From NCBI GenBank assembly GCA_030158535.1, contig JAOASV010000250.1, positions 1 through 28,469 on the forward strand: a DNA stretch of 28,469 nucleotides, written 5' to 3'. A program made the position numbers and the translations under genes. The notes below the pieces were generated by a model that saw only the letters and a program-made list of their open reading frames with translations, did no database searches and had not been told where the DNA came from. The stretch is from Sediminibacterium sp. (lineage in GTDB: Bacteria; Bacteroidota; Bacteroidia; Chitinophagales; Chitinophagaceae). This document shows positions 14,697 to 23,636 of this stretch, piece by piece (position 1 is the stretch's first letter; the number at the start of each line of letters is the position of its first letter).

Positions 14697-16085
14697 TTAT
14701 TTATTTAAGAGTTCGTCTTCCTCTTTAAATAAATCGATTAAGTTGTTTTTAAATTTCTCCCAGAATTTAACACGGCTTTCTCCATTAACTGGCTTAGGTG
14801 CTGGCTCCGGTTTAGCTTCGCCTACAACTGGCGCTACTACTGGCTCTGGAGTAATTGTTTTTAAAGCACGAGGCACTTCAACACGTTTAAATGTTTCAGT
14901 AAACTCTTTGTGCTTCATGTCATAATCGGCGTAACCTTTTAAGATAAGACCTAAACAAGTAGCATACATTGGCTTCTTGAGTTCATCTATATGATTGGGT
15001 GCTAAATGCTCATTTGGCAAACCAATTCTTGCATTTAACCCTGTTGTGTACTCTGTTAATTGAATAAGGTGCTTTAATTGAGAACCACCTCCTGTTAAAA
15101 TAATACCACCATTTAATAAGCGGGTATCAAGACCAACTTGCTTAATATGATAGGTAACAAAATCTAAAATTTCACTCATGCGCGCTTGAATAATTTGTGC
15201 TAAATTTTTAACACTAATTTCTTTGGCAGGCATACCCTTTAATCCAGGAATCGTGATGTACGCATTGGCTTGTGCCTCATCAGCAAGTGCACTACCAAAT
15301 TGTACTTTTAATGCTTCTGCTTGGCTTTTTAATACACCGAGACCCATACGGATATCGTGTGTAATGTTTTCGCCACCAAAAGGAATCACCGCGGTATGCT
15401 TTAAAATACCGTCATTAAAAACCGCTAAATCTGAAGTACCACCACCAATATCGAGGATTGCTACACCGGCTTCCATATCAATATCGCTCATTACAGCACT
15501 TGCAGAAGCTAGTGGTTGTAACACCAAATCTTTGGTGCTCAAGCCACTTCTTTCTACGGCTCTGTTAATGTTACGGATGGCATTTCTATCTCCAGTAATA
15601 ATATGAAAATTGGCACCTACTTTAACACCGTTGTACCCTACTGGATCTTTAATATTTTGGTTATTGTCTACATGGAAATCTTGTGGAATCACATCAATGA
15701 TTTGATCTCCTGCAGGAATAAATGTTTTACGTTGGTTGTTGATCAAGAATTCGATTTCCGAACGCATAATTTCGGTATCCGGATCTTGTCTAACAATATC
15801 GCCACGTGTTTGCAAGCTTTTAATGTGATGGCCTGCAATACCCACATACACTTCACTTACTTCTAACTCTGGGTTACTTTCGTAGCAATTTTCTAAAGCC
15901 TGCTGAATGGCTTTGATGGTTTGGTCGATGTTTAGAACCTGGCCGTGCTGAACGCCACTTGAATTGGCGCGTCCAAAACCTAGGATTTCTAATTTTCCAA
16001 ACTCATTTTTACGGCCGGCGATGGCGGCAATCTTAGTAGTTCCAATGTCTAGACCTACAATGATCGGTGCTTCATTGTGATGCAT
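14697..16085 (-). CDS. ftsA: Cell division protein FtsA
   Basis: FtsA is the actin-like ATPase that ties FtsZ filaments to the inner membrane and recruits later divisome proteins. The 462-residue protein has the phosphate-1 motif GLDIGTTKIAAI (11-22), the SHS2-type 1C domain near 80-165, phosphate-2 ILDIGGGTSDLAVF, and the adenosine motif GGIILTGGGSQLKHL. A Pro/Val/Ala/Glu-rich linker (about 412-436) leads to a C-terminal amphipathic helix SRVKFWEKFKNNLIDLFKEE, the expected membrane-targeting sequence. It is somewhat longer than the 420-residue E. coli protein because of this linker. It lies between ftsQ (11 bases) and ftsZ (52 bases). Confidence 0.97.
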   Translation of the reverse strand: MHHNEAPIIVGLDIGTTKIAAIAGRKNEFGKLEILGFGRANSSGVQHGQVLNIDQTIKAIQQALENCYESNPELEVSEVYVGIAGHHIKSLQTRGDIVRQDPDTEIMRSEIEFLINNQRKTFIPAGDQIIDVIPQDFHVDNNQNIKDPVGYNGVKVGANFHIITGDRNAIRNINRAVERSGLSTKDLVLQPLASASAVMSDIDMEAGVAILDIGGGTSDLAVFNDGILKHTAVIPFGGENITHDIRMGLGVLKSQAEALKVQFGSALADEAQANAYITIPGLKGMPAKEISVKNLAQIIQARMSEILDFVTYHIKQVGLDTRLLNGGIILTGGGSQLKHLIQLTEYTTGLNARIGLPNEHLAPNHIDELKKPMYATCLGLILKGYADYDMKHKEFTETFKRVEVPRALKTITPEPVVAPVVGEAKPEPAPKPVNGESRVKFWEKFKNNLIDLFKEEDELLNK

Positions 16086-16096
16086 AACGGTGTGTT

Positions 16097-17149
16097 TTAG
16101 TTGTTCGATTTTTTCGTTGTTTTAGAATTCTGTTTAGCCTTATTGTTTAACGGAGCTATTTTAGTTTTATTGTTAATGTTAATAACCGGTTTGAGAACTG
16201 CTTTTTGTTTCACAGTGTCAACAACTTTGACAGTAACTTTTGCAGTTGGTTGTATTGCTGCTGCAGCAGCTGCTTTTGCGGCTACCGAATCTGCGGCGGC
16301 AGCAGCGTCAAGTGCAGGCTGGGCCATGAGTCCCTGAATTAAAAGCGCCGATTGTGCCGAGTCGATTTGGGCTTTTGCAGTACCCTGTTTGATGGCTACT
16401 ACTTGGTCTTTGTAACGGATATCAATACGCTCATAATATCGAACACCTTTTTGCATCCATGCCTGCTTATAAAAAGTTTGCAAACGCAAAAACTTTTGCT
16501 CTAAATCGGTAGGTTTTCCTAACGTGATAATATGATCACCAATTACGGGTACCAGTTCAAAAATTGCCTGTGGCGTAATGTCCACTTGAGCAATTTGTGC
16601 AGCCCATAAAGAATCGCTATTTAAAAATTTACCCAGCACAACCACTTCTTTTAATAGCTGGCTATCCGGCTTTGATAAAATAGGTCTATCCGATGGGAAG
16701 CCCGTAAACATAGGCACACGCGCCACTACTTTTTCACTAAGTGGCAACCTAAGACCTGTAGAATCTAGGTAAAACGATGCGCCACCAGGGGTAAATATGC
16801 GGGCCACCGGAATGCGCTCTTCAATTAGCACATGTAGCACCTGCTTATTGGTATAAAATATTTCAGCTTTTTTTACCCAAGGATTACCAGCTACTGTTTG
16901 TTCGATGGCACTTAAATTAAGTGAAGACATTTGTGCTCCAATAATATGCCCACCAGCTTTAAGCATCTCCTTAATATCTCTTTCATTGATAAAGAGTTGG
17001 GTTTCTTCGCCAGCAATTTGTATCTGAATGTCTTTGATTGTTTTTTTATCCTTTTCCTGCCAGGCCATTACAAAAAATACCATGGTAGCCACCCCTAGCA
17101 TGATCCAGAGCGTACGCATTATTATTTTTTTCCAAGGTAAATTTCGCAT
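16097..17149 (-). CDS. ftsQ: Cell division protein FtsQ/DivIB-like
   Basis: FtsQ is a single-pass periplasmic protein that links FtsB/FtsL to the divisome and controls FtsWI activation. The 350-residue product has a short basic cytoplasmic N terminus, a membrane helix at about 11-29, a POTRA domain from about 38 to 115 (IKDIQIQIAGEETQLFINER, then the typical NPWVKKAEIFYTNKQVLHVLIEERIPVARI), and the beta domain to about 258 with the family-typical LDSTG. It carries an unusual tail (260-350): an Ala-rich stretch (281-298, about 14 of 18 Ala) followed by a Lys/Asn-rich end. The position between murC (4 bases) and ftsA (11 bases) is the classical dcw order. Confidence 0.93.
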   Translation of the reverse strand: MRNLPWKKIIMRTLWIMLGVATMVFFVMAWQEKDKKTIKDIQIQIAGEETQLFINERDIKEMLKAGGHIIGAQMSSLNLSAIEQTVAGNPWVKKAEIFYTNKQVLHVLIEERIPVARIFTPGGASFYLDSTGLRLPLSEKVVARVPMFTGFPSDRPILSKPDSQLLKEVVVLGKFLNSDSLWAAQIAQVDITPQAIFELVPVIGDHIITLGKPTDLEQKFLRLQTFYKQAWMQKGVRYYERIDIRYKDQVVAIKQGTAKAQIDSAQSALLIQGLMAQPALDAAAAADSVAAKAAAAAAIQPTAKVTVKVVDTVKQKAVLKPVININNKTKIAPLNNKAKQNSKTTKKSNN

Positions 17150-17153
17150 CGTG

Positions 17154-18512
17154 TTATTGTATTAAATCGTTTTTGATGTTTCTAATAAGTACGTCAATAT
17201 CTCCAGCGCCAGCCATTACCAAAAGCTTAGGCACCTCCGTTTTTACCCATGCGCCAAGCTCTTCTTTTTGTAGTAACACCACATTTTTATTCGTCATTTT
17301 TCCAATGATCATTTCTGACGTAACGCCCGGGATAGGAAGTTCTCTAGCTGGATAAATAGGAAGTAATACCACCTCGTCTGCGGCGCTTAAGCTAGCAGCA
17401 AAGCCGTCACACAAATCCTGGGTTCTACTAAATAAATGCGGCTGAAATACCAGGGTTAATTTTTGTGCTGGATATAAACTACGCACGCCACTTATAAGTG
17501 CAGCAAGCTCGGCGGGATGGTGCGCATAATCGTCAATTAAAACTTGAGCGTCCGTTTTTATTTGGTATTCGAATCTTCTTTTAACACCCGCAAAATTTGC
17601 TAGTGCTGCTTTAATTTTTTGTGGCTCAATACCCAAATGCACCGCCACTGCTACCGCAACTAAGGCATTTTCAATATTATGTAGCCCCCCCATATTTAAC
17701 ACCATCTCCTCTAATTGCCAGCTAGGGCCTACCACTGTAAAATGGTATGCACCATCTACAACATGTATATCTTTTGCATAAATGCTAGCACCGTTTCCGT
17801 TTAAACTATAGGTTACTAATATAGAAGTATTAAAACTTGCTTCGCGCGCAAGTCCTTTTTTTGCAAGTAAGAGACCGCCTGGTTTTACTTTTTCAGAAAA
17901 GCTTACAAAAGCGTCTTCAAATGCTTCGGCGGTTTTATAAATATCCAAATGATCGGCGTCCATAGAAGTAACAACAGCCACCGATGGATTTAATTTTAAA
18001 AAGCTTCTATCGTATTCATCAGCCTCCACCACCACAACATTATTCTCACTACTCCAAAAGTTAGTATTGTAATTAGCCGCTATACCGCCTAAAAATGCAG
18101 TACAACCGTAGCCCGAATCTCTTAAGAGGTGAGCCACCATGGTACTTACGGTTGTTTTACCATGCGTGCCTGCCACACAAATATTAACAGTACCCTCAGT
18201 AATCCAACCTAATATATCGGAGCGCTTTACAACTTCGTAACCGTTGTCTCTAAAATAATTAAGCTCCGTATGTGATGCCGGAATCGCAGGTGTGTACACC
18301 ACTACATCTGCTTTTGTATCTATTAAACCAGTGTTGTCTTCGTAATGAATATTAATGCCAAGCTCCGTTAATGACTCCGTTAAAACCGTTTGTGTTTTAT
18401 CGTATCCAGAAACCGTGCAACCCTTTGACACAAAATAACGCGCAAGCGCACTCATACCAATGCCTCCAATACCAATGAAGTAAATATTTTTTATGGTATC
18501 TAGTTTATGCAC
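17154..18512 (-). CDS. murC: UDP-N-acetylmuramate--L-alanine ligase MurC
   Basis: MurC adds L-alanine to UDP-MurNAc, the first amino acid of the peptidoglycan stem, using ATP. The 452-residue protein shows the three Mur ligase domains: N-terminal Rossmann fold with GIGGIGMSALA (14-24), the ATP-binding motif GTHGKTT (115-121) followed by VVVEADEYDRSFL and MDADHLDIY, and a C-terminal domain with DDYAHHPAEL and FQPHLFSRT. All Mur invariant features I can check are present. Translation begins at a GTG (18512-18510), and no in-frame ATG precedes the nucleotide-binding loop. The start overlaps the end of murG by 8 bases, suggesting coupled translation. Confidence 0.97.
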   Translation of the reverse strand: MHKLDTIKNIYFIGIGGIGMSALARYFVSKGCTVSGYDKTQTVLTESLTELGINIHYEDNTGLIDTKADVVVYTPAIPASHTELNYFRDNGYEVVKRSDILGWITEGTVNICVAGTHGKTTVSTMVAHLLRDSGYGCTAFLGGIAANYNTNFWSSENNVVVVEADEYDRSFLKLNPSVAVVTSMDADHLDIYKTAEAFEDAFVSFSEKVKPGGLLLAKKGLAREASFNTSILVTYSLNGNGASIYAKDIHVVDGAYHFTVVGPSWQLEEMVLNMGGLHNIENALVAVAVAVHLGIEPQKIKAALANFAGVKRRFEYQIKTDAQVLIDDYAHHPAELAALISGVRSLYPAQKLTLVFQPHLFSRTQDLCDGFAASLSAADEVVLLPIYPARELPIPGVTSEMIIGKMTNKNVVLLQKEELGAWVKTEVPKLLVMAGAGDIDVLIRNIKNDLIQ

Positions 18513-19599
18513 GTAGGTACTGAAGTATTTTAGCTGCTACCACTTCTGCTGCATTTGTAATCGCAAGTGGTTGCAAGTTTTTAATAAATGTTTGTTGCTG
18601 CGTAGTGTCAAGTGCAAGTGCAGTTACCGTGTTAAATAATGTAGCAGCAGCTTGTGTATCTGGTACCAATAACGCTGCATGATTATTAACTAAATAATTG
18701 GCATTGGCCGTTTGATGATCTTCGGCGGCAAATGGATACGGCACAAAAACAGCTGGCTTACCAGCCACGCATATTTCAGCTACCGACATGGCACCAGCCC
18801 TTGATATAACAACATCTGCAACAGCATAAGCCATATCCATTTCTGCAATAAATGCACCCACCCAAACATTGCTATAATTAGTAGCTGCATTTGCATATTT
18901 GGTAGCACTTGTTTTACCCGTTTGCCATACTAACTGTAGGTCTAAACTTGCAAAAGCATCTAAGTTATTATGGATTACTTCATTGATAGAATTAGCGCCT
19001 AAGCTACCACCTACAATGAGTATTGTTTTTTTATTTGGGTTGAGTCCAAAAAAATGATGTGCAGCCTCACGCGTGTGAGATGCTGCAATAATATTTGCTC
19101 GTACTGGATTACCTGTTACAAACAATTTGTTTACAGGAAAAAATGTTTCCATACCAGCTGTTCCCGTAAAAATAGCTGTTGCATTTTTAGCAAGCATTTG
19201 GTTAGACTTGCCTGCAAAAGAATTGGCTTCATGGATAAATGTAGGAATACCTTTTGCCTGCGCCATTTTTAGTACTGGAAAAGTAGAGTAACCACCCACG
19301 CCCACCACAAAATCAGGTTTAAAAGAAGATAAAATATGTCGAACCTGAAAAAAGCTTTTGATTAATTTAAAAGGAAGGGTAATGTTTTTAAAAATATTGC
19401 TTCTGTTAAAGCCTGCAATGGTAAGACCTATAATTTTATAGCCCGCTGCAGGTACTTTTTCCATTTCCATTTTACCAGCTGCTCCAACAAATAACAGCTC
19501 AATACCAGGCACTTGTTTTTCTAGTGCTGCTGCAATGGCTATGGCCGGAAAAATATGTCCGCCTGTACCACCGCCTGCTATAATGGCTTTCATTTTCAT
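18505..19599 (-). CDS. murG: UDP-GlcNAc--lipid I N-acetylglucosaminyltransferase MurG
   Basis: MurG adds GlcNAc to lipid I at the inner face of the inner membrane, giving lipid II. The 364-residue GT-B enzyme has the N-terminal glycine loop AGGGTGGHIFPA (8-19), a second loop VGVGGYSTFP (99-108), FIHEANSFAGKSN, the C-domain loop GGSLGA (197-202), and the donor-site region SRAGAMSVAEI followed by PYPFAAEDHQTANA. The start ATG at 19599 directly abuts the ftsW stop; a second ATG two codons later (MKAIIAGGG) is an equally possible start. The 3' end overlaps murC. Confidence 0.97.
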   Translation of the reverse strand: MKMKAIIAGGGTGGHIFPAIAIAAALEKQVPGIELLFVGAAGKMEMEKVPAAGYKIIGLTIAGFNRSNIFKNITLPFKLIKSFFQVRHILSSFKPDFVVGVGGYSTFPVLKMAQAKGIPTFIHEANSFAGKSNQMLAKNATAIFTGTAGMETFFPVNKLFVTGNPVRANIIAASHTREAAHHFFGLNPNKKTILIVGGSLGANSINEVIHNNLDAFASLDLQLVWQTGKTSATKYANAATNYSNVWVGAFIAEMDMAYAVADVVISRAGAMSVAEICVAGKPAVFVPYPFAAEDHQTANANYLVNNHAALLVPDTQAAATLFNTVTALALDTTQQQTFIKNLQPLAITNAAEVVAAKILQYLRA

Positions 19600-20928
19600 T
19601 TATGCTATTGCATTTGAAGGTGAAGCAGGCACCGGAGTTGGTGTTGCAAATGGATCAACAATTTTTCCTTCTGTTTGCTCTACGTTTCGGGCCACACTTA
19701 AAATAATACCAATGGCACAGCAGGTAAATAAATAAGAACTACCGCCCATACTCACTAGCGGCAGCGTTACACCCGTTACTGGTAACAAGTTTACGTTAAC
19801 AGCCATATTGGCAATGGCTTGTATTACAAGCGTAAAACTTAAACCCACTGCTAAAAATGCACCAAAGGCAAATGGACAACGTCTAAATATTCGGATGCAT
19901 CTAAATAAGAAAACGAGGTAAATAAATATCATAAAGGCGCCGCCTAAAAGTCCATACTCTTCAATAATGATGGAATAAATAAAATCGTTATAGGCCTGCG
20001 GTAAAAAATTTCGTTGTCTACTATTGCCCGGACCTAGTCCTACAAATACGCCTCCATTGGCAATGGCAATTTTTGCTTGCTGCACTTGATACGGTGTTTG
20101 CGCATCGGTGGCATAAATAAAGTCTTGGATACGACTAATCCATGTTTGCACACGCACAAAAACACTTTTGTCTTTTACTTTTTCTTTTTCCTGTTTACTA
20201 ATAGGAATCGTATAGTCTACTTTGGCCTTTCCCGTATAAGTAATTACTGCCGCTGATACCAACATAATAGCCGGAATTAATGCAACGCCAATGACGAGTA
20301 AAATATGTTTCATGCTAATACGCCCAATAAACATGAGTAGTAATGAGGTAGCACCTGTTAATAAAGCATTAGACAAGTTGGCTGGCAAAATAAGTGCGCA
20401 TGTTGCAAGCACTGGCCAAATCACTGGCAAAAATCCTTTTTTAAAATCTTTAATCACCTCCTGCTTTTTACTCAGCGTTCGGGAAATGAACATAAAGAGT
20501 GCCAGCTTTGCAAAATCGGAGGTTTGAATGGTGAGCTGTATGATAGGAAGTTTAATCCATCTACTACCATCATTAATTTGAGCACCAAAAAATAAAGTAT
20601 ACGCAAGCAAGGGCAATGAAATAAAATAGAGGATGGTGGCTACTTTAGAAAACACCGAATAGTTAACGCGGTGTAAAAAATAGATAAGCGTTAACCCTAT
20701 CAGCGTAAAAGAAATTTGCTTGAATAAATACACGCTGGTATTACCCTTGTACATTTTATAAGCAAGCGACCCCGTTGCACTATATACCACCAAAATAGAA
20801 ATAAGCGATAACAGCACTACAATTCCCCAGATATATTTATCACCCCTGGTTTTAGTAACAAGTTGTGTTTTAACCCCTTCTACCGTTGGGATTTGAGAAA
20901 ATAAAGTATCTGAATTTTGATTGAGCAT
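19600..20928 (-). CDS. ftsW: Septal peptidoglycan polymerase FtsW (SEDS family)
   Basis: FtsW is the SEDS glycosyltransferase that polymerises lipid II at the division site together with its cognate class B PBP. The 442-residue membrane protein has about ten hydrophobic helices, the first near 33-50 after a 30-residue cytoplasmic segment. Family motifs are visible: GSRWIKLPIIQLTIQTSDFAK (121-141), the large extracytoplasmic loop with GLGPGNSRQRNFLPQAYNDF, where Asp315 matches the essential loop Asp of E. coli FtsW (Asp297), and GVTLPLVSMGGSSYLF near the end. It could be called RodA from fold alone, but the dcw position fits FtsW. It lies 30 bases after murD and directly before murG. Confidence 0.95.
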   Translation of the reverse strand: MLNQNSDTLFSQIPTVEGVKTQLVTKTRGDKYIWGIVVLLSLISILVVYSATGSLAYKMYKGNTSVYLFKQISFTLIGLTLIYFLHRVNYSVFSKVATILYFISLPLLAYTLFFGAQINDGSRWIKLPIIQLTIQTSDFAKLALFMFISRTLSKKQEVIKDFKKGFLPVIWPVLATCALILPANLSNALLTGATSLLLMFIGRISMKHILLVIGVALIPAIMLVSAAVITYTGKAKVDYTIPISKQEKEKVKDKSVFVRVQTWISRIQDFIYATDAQTPYQVQQAKIAIANGGVFVGLGPGNSRQRNFLPQAYNDFIYSIIIEEYGLLGGAFMIFIYLVFLFRCIRIFRRCPFAFGAFLAVGLSFTLVIQAIANMAVNVNLLPVTGVTLPLVSMGGSSYLFTCCAIGIILSVARNVEQTEGKIVDPFATPTPVPASPSNAIA

Positions 20929-20958
20929 GTGATAGGTTACTGGTCGTTATTGGAAATA

Positions 20959-22299
20959 TTACAATGCTTTTACAGCGTCTTTAAATTGTGTACCACGATC
21001 TTCGTAATTTTTGAATAAATCAAAACTTGCACAAGCTGGGCTTAACAATACCGTATCTCCTTTGGCAGCCAATTTAAAAGCAGTTAGTACCGCAGCAGAA
21101 GCGCTATTAGCTTCCTCAATAACAGCTACCTTACCTTTAAAAGCATCGATAATTTTTTTATTATCGGTACCCATACACACAATCGCTTTTACTTTTTCAG
21201 TTACCAACTCTTCAATCAAAGCGTAATCGTTTCCTTTGTCTACACCACCCAAAATAAGTACGGTAGGGTTTGTTAAACTCTCAAGTGCATACCAAGTACT
21301 GTTCACATTGGTTGCCTTACTATCGTTGATGAATTCAACACCACGCACCATCGCAACAAATTCCATACGGTGCTCGAGGCTATGAAAATTGCTCACCGCT
21401 TCTCTAATTTTTTCCTTGCGTATGCCAAGGGTTGTTGCTGCAATGCCTGCTGCCATGGTATTGTATTGATTGTGTTTACCCTTTAATGCAAAATCATAAA
21501 TGCTCATGCTCACGCGCTCTTCTTGAATTCTAAGCATCATTTGATCGCCTTTGATGTAGCCGCCTTTTTTAATTTCTTGTTTCATAGAGAATGGTAATGG
21601 GTTAGGGTGAAAGGTTAGTAAGGATAAATGGTTAGTAATAATATCGTCATCTGCACAGTAGATGAAAAAGTCTTGATCAGTTTGGTTTTCAATAATTTTA
21701 AATTTGCTTTTGATATAATTTTCAAATTGATAATTATACCTGTCTAGATGATCTTCTGTAATATTTAATAAAACACTTACATCGGGTCTAAACGTTTTGA
21801 TATCGTCTAATTGGAAAGAACTTATCTCTGCTACATAAAGGGCTTTGGGTGCTTCTGCAATTTGTTTTGCAAAAGAGTATCCAATATTGCCTACCATCGC
21901 ACAATCAAGCCCTGCCGTTTTGCAGATATGATACATCAGTGCGGTGGTAGTACTTTTTCCATTGCTACCCGTAATGGCAACAATTTTACTGTCCCCTTTA
22001 AATCTAAAAGCCAGTTCAATTTCAGAGATTACTGGTATTCCGTTTGCTCTGATTTGTTTTACCATTTCATTTTTTTCCGGAATGCCAGGGCTCTTCATTA
22101 CTTCCGTAGCCGTTAGTATGCGCGCAGTAGTATGTTGTCCTTCTTCAAATTCGATACCATTGTCAATGAGCTCTTTTTTGTAACGCGCTGCAATATTTCC
22201 AGCGTCAGAAACAAATACATCGTACCCTTTTTGCTTTCCTAGCAGCGCTGCACCTACACCACTCTCTCCACTCCCAAGTACTACTAGAAAATGCTTCAT
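20959..22299 (-). CDS. murD: UDP-N-acetylmuramoyl-L-alanine--D-glutamate ligase MurD
   Basis: MurD adds D-glutamate to UDP-MurNAc-L-Ala in the cytoplasm. The 446-residue protein has an N-terminal LGSGESGVGAALL (8-20), Mur ATP site GSNGKSTTT (111-119), EISSFQLDDI, NITEDHLDRY, the HNQYNTMAA block, INDSKATNVNST and the C-terminal LSPACASFDLFKNYEDRG, all typical of MurD. The open frame extends 20 codons further upstream to 22359, but that would overlap mraY. The ATG at 22299 gives the canonical start and leaves 2 bases after the mraY stop. Confidence 0.97.
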   Translation of the reverse strand: MKHFLVVLGSGESGVGAALLGKQKGYDVFVSDAGNIAARYKKELIDNGIEFEEGQHTTARILTATEVMKSPGIPEKNEMVKQIRANGIPVISEIELAFRFKGDSKIVAITGSNGKSTTTALMYHICKTAGLDCAMVGNIGYSFAKQIAEAPKALYVAEISSFQLDDIKTFRPDVSVLLNITEDHLDRYNYQFENYIKSKFKIIENQTDQDFFIYCADDDIITNHLSLLTFHPNPLPFSMKQEIKKGGYIKGDQMMLRIQEERVSMSIYDFALKGKHNQYNTMAAGIAATTLGIRKEKIREAVSNFHSLEHRMEFVAMVRGVEFINDSKATNVNSTWYALESLTNPTVLILGGVDKGNDYALIEELVTEKVKAIVCMGTDNKKIIDAFKGKVAVIEEANSASAAVLTAFKLAAKGDTVLLSPACASFDLFKNYEDRGTQFKDAVKAL

Positions 22300-22301
22300 G
22301 C

Positions 22302-23627
22302 TTATCTCATTTTTAAAGTAAGAATGGCCAATACCACACATAAAATAGTTATGATCCAAAAGCGCACAGCAATCTTACTTTCGTGAAATCCTTTTTTCTG
22401 ATAGTGATGGTGAAGCGGGCTCATTAAAAACACACGCTTACCTTCTCCAAATTTTTTCTTGGTGTATTTGAAATAACTTACCTGAATCATTACACTTAAT
22501 AATTCAATTAAAAACACACCACAAAAAATAGGAATGAGTAATTCTTTTCTAACAATAATGGCAAGTGAAGCAATGATACCGCCTAATGCAAGGCTTCCGG
22601 TATCACCCATAAATACCTGTGCTGGATACGCATTGTACCATAAAAATCCAATACAAGCTCCTACAAATGCACCCACAAAAATGGACAACTCTCCAAGGTT
22701 TGGAATGTACATCACGTTTAAATAATCGGCAAGTACATAGTTTCCACTCACATATATAAACACACCAAGTGCCATACCAATAATGGCGCTTACGCCTGCA
22801 GCAAGCCCATCAAGGCCATCTGTAATGTTTGCTCCATTAGATACCGCGGTAATAATAAACGTCACTACAAAAATGTAAATGATCCATGTATATTTTTCTG
22901 CTCCCGGACCAATCCAGCTAATAAGTTTGCTATAATTAAACTCGTGGTTTTTTACAAAAGGAATGGAAGTAATCGGCGTTTTTACTTTTACATAACGGCG
23001 CTCTACCCCGTTAATTTTTCTAACAATAATATTAGAGTCTTTAGCTAAGCGCTCCCCTTTTTGAAGTGTTACTATACCTGTGCTTACAGCAGAAGCTGGA
23101 ACGATTTCTCTTTCTACAGTAACTGCGTTACTAAAATAAAGTGATACGCCAATAATAATACCAAGTCCTACTTGTCCAATAATTTTAGTGATACCCGCTA
23201 AACCATCGCTGTCTTTTTTCTTGTAAGCTTCACCTTTTTTTTGAGCGTCTCTACGTGATTTGATTTTAAAGTAGTCGTCTAAAAATCCAATGATACCAAG
23301 CCATACCGTACATAAAATCATTAAACGGATATATACCTTATCGAGGTTGGCAAATAATAAAGTAGGAATTAAAATGCTCAATAAAATGATGATACCACCC
23401 ATTGTTGGTGTGCCCTTTTTTTGCTGCTCACCCTGTAAACCAAGCTCTCTAACGGTTTCACCAATTTGCTTTTTTTGTAAAAACTCAATTAATTTTTTAC
23501 CAAAAACAGTTGCAATAATCAAAGACAATAAAACTGCCATAGCTATTCTGAAAGTCAAAAACTGGAACATACCAGCGCCCGGTACGTTAAATTCTTGATT
23601 CAGCCATGTAAATAATTGGTATAACAT
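22302..23627 (-). CDS. mraY: Phospho-N-acetylmuramoyl-pentapeptide transferase MraY
   Basis: MraY transfers phospho-MurNAc-pentapeptide to undecaprenyl phosphate, making lipid I in the inner membrane. Core motifs are intact: TPTMGGIIIL (73-82), the DDYFK aspartates at 117-118, NGANITDGLDGLAAG (264-278), MGDTGSLALGG (340-350) and SPLHHHYQKKG (403-413). At 441 residues it is about 80 longer than E. coli MraY. Most of the excess is an insertion at about 168-225 between membrane helices, predicted to face the periplasm. Insertions here occur in Bacteroidota MraY proteins. It lies 9 bases after murE. Confidence 0.97.
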   Translation of the reverse strand: MLYQLFTWLNQEFNVPGAGMFQFLTFRIAMAVLLSLIIATVFGKKLIEFLQKKQIGETVRELGLQGEQQKKGTPTMGGIIILLSILIPTLLFANLDKVYIRLMILCTVWLGIIGFLDDYFKIKSRRDAQKKGEAYKKKDSDGLAGITKIIGQVGLGIIIGVSLYFSNAVTVEREIVPASAVSTGIVTLQKGERLAKDSNIIVRKINGVERRYVKVKTPITSIPFVKNHEFNYSKLISWIGPGAEKYTWIIYIFVVTFIITAVSNGANITDGLDGLAAGVSAIIGMALGVFIYVSGNYVLADYLNVMYIPNLGELSIFVGAFVGACIGFLWYNAYPAQVFMGDTGSLALGGIIASLAIIVRKELLIPIFCGVFLIELLSVMIQVSYFKYTKKKFGEGKRVFLMSPLHHHYQKKGFHESKIAVRFWIITILCVVLAILTLKMR

Positions 23628-23636
23628 AGGGGTCTA

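Noticed and set aside
22300..22359. N-terminal extension of murD overlapping mraY
   Set aside because: MurD begins at MKHFLVVLGSG; the extension would overlap the mraY end and lacks family residues.
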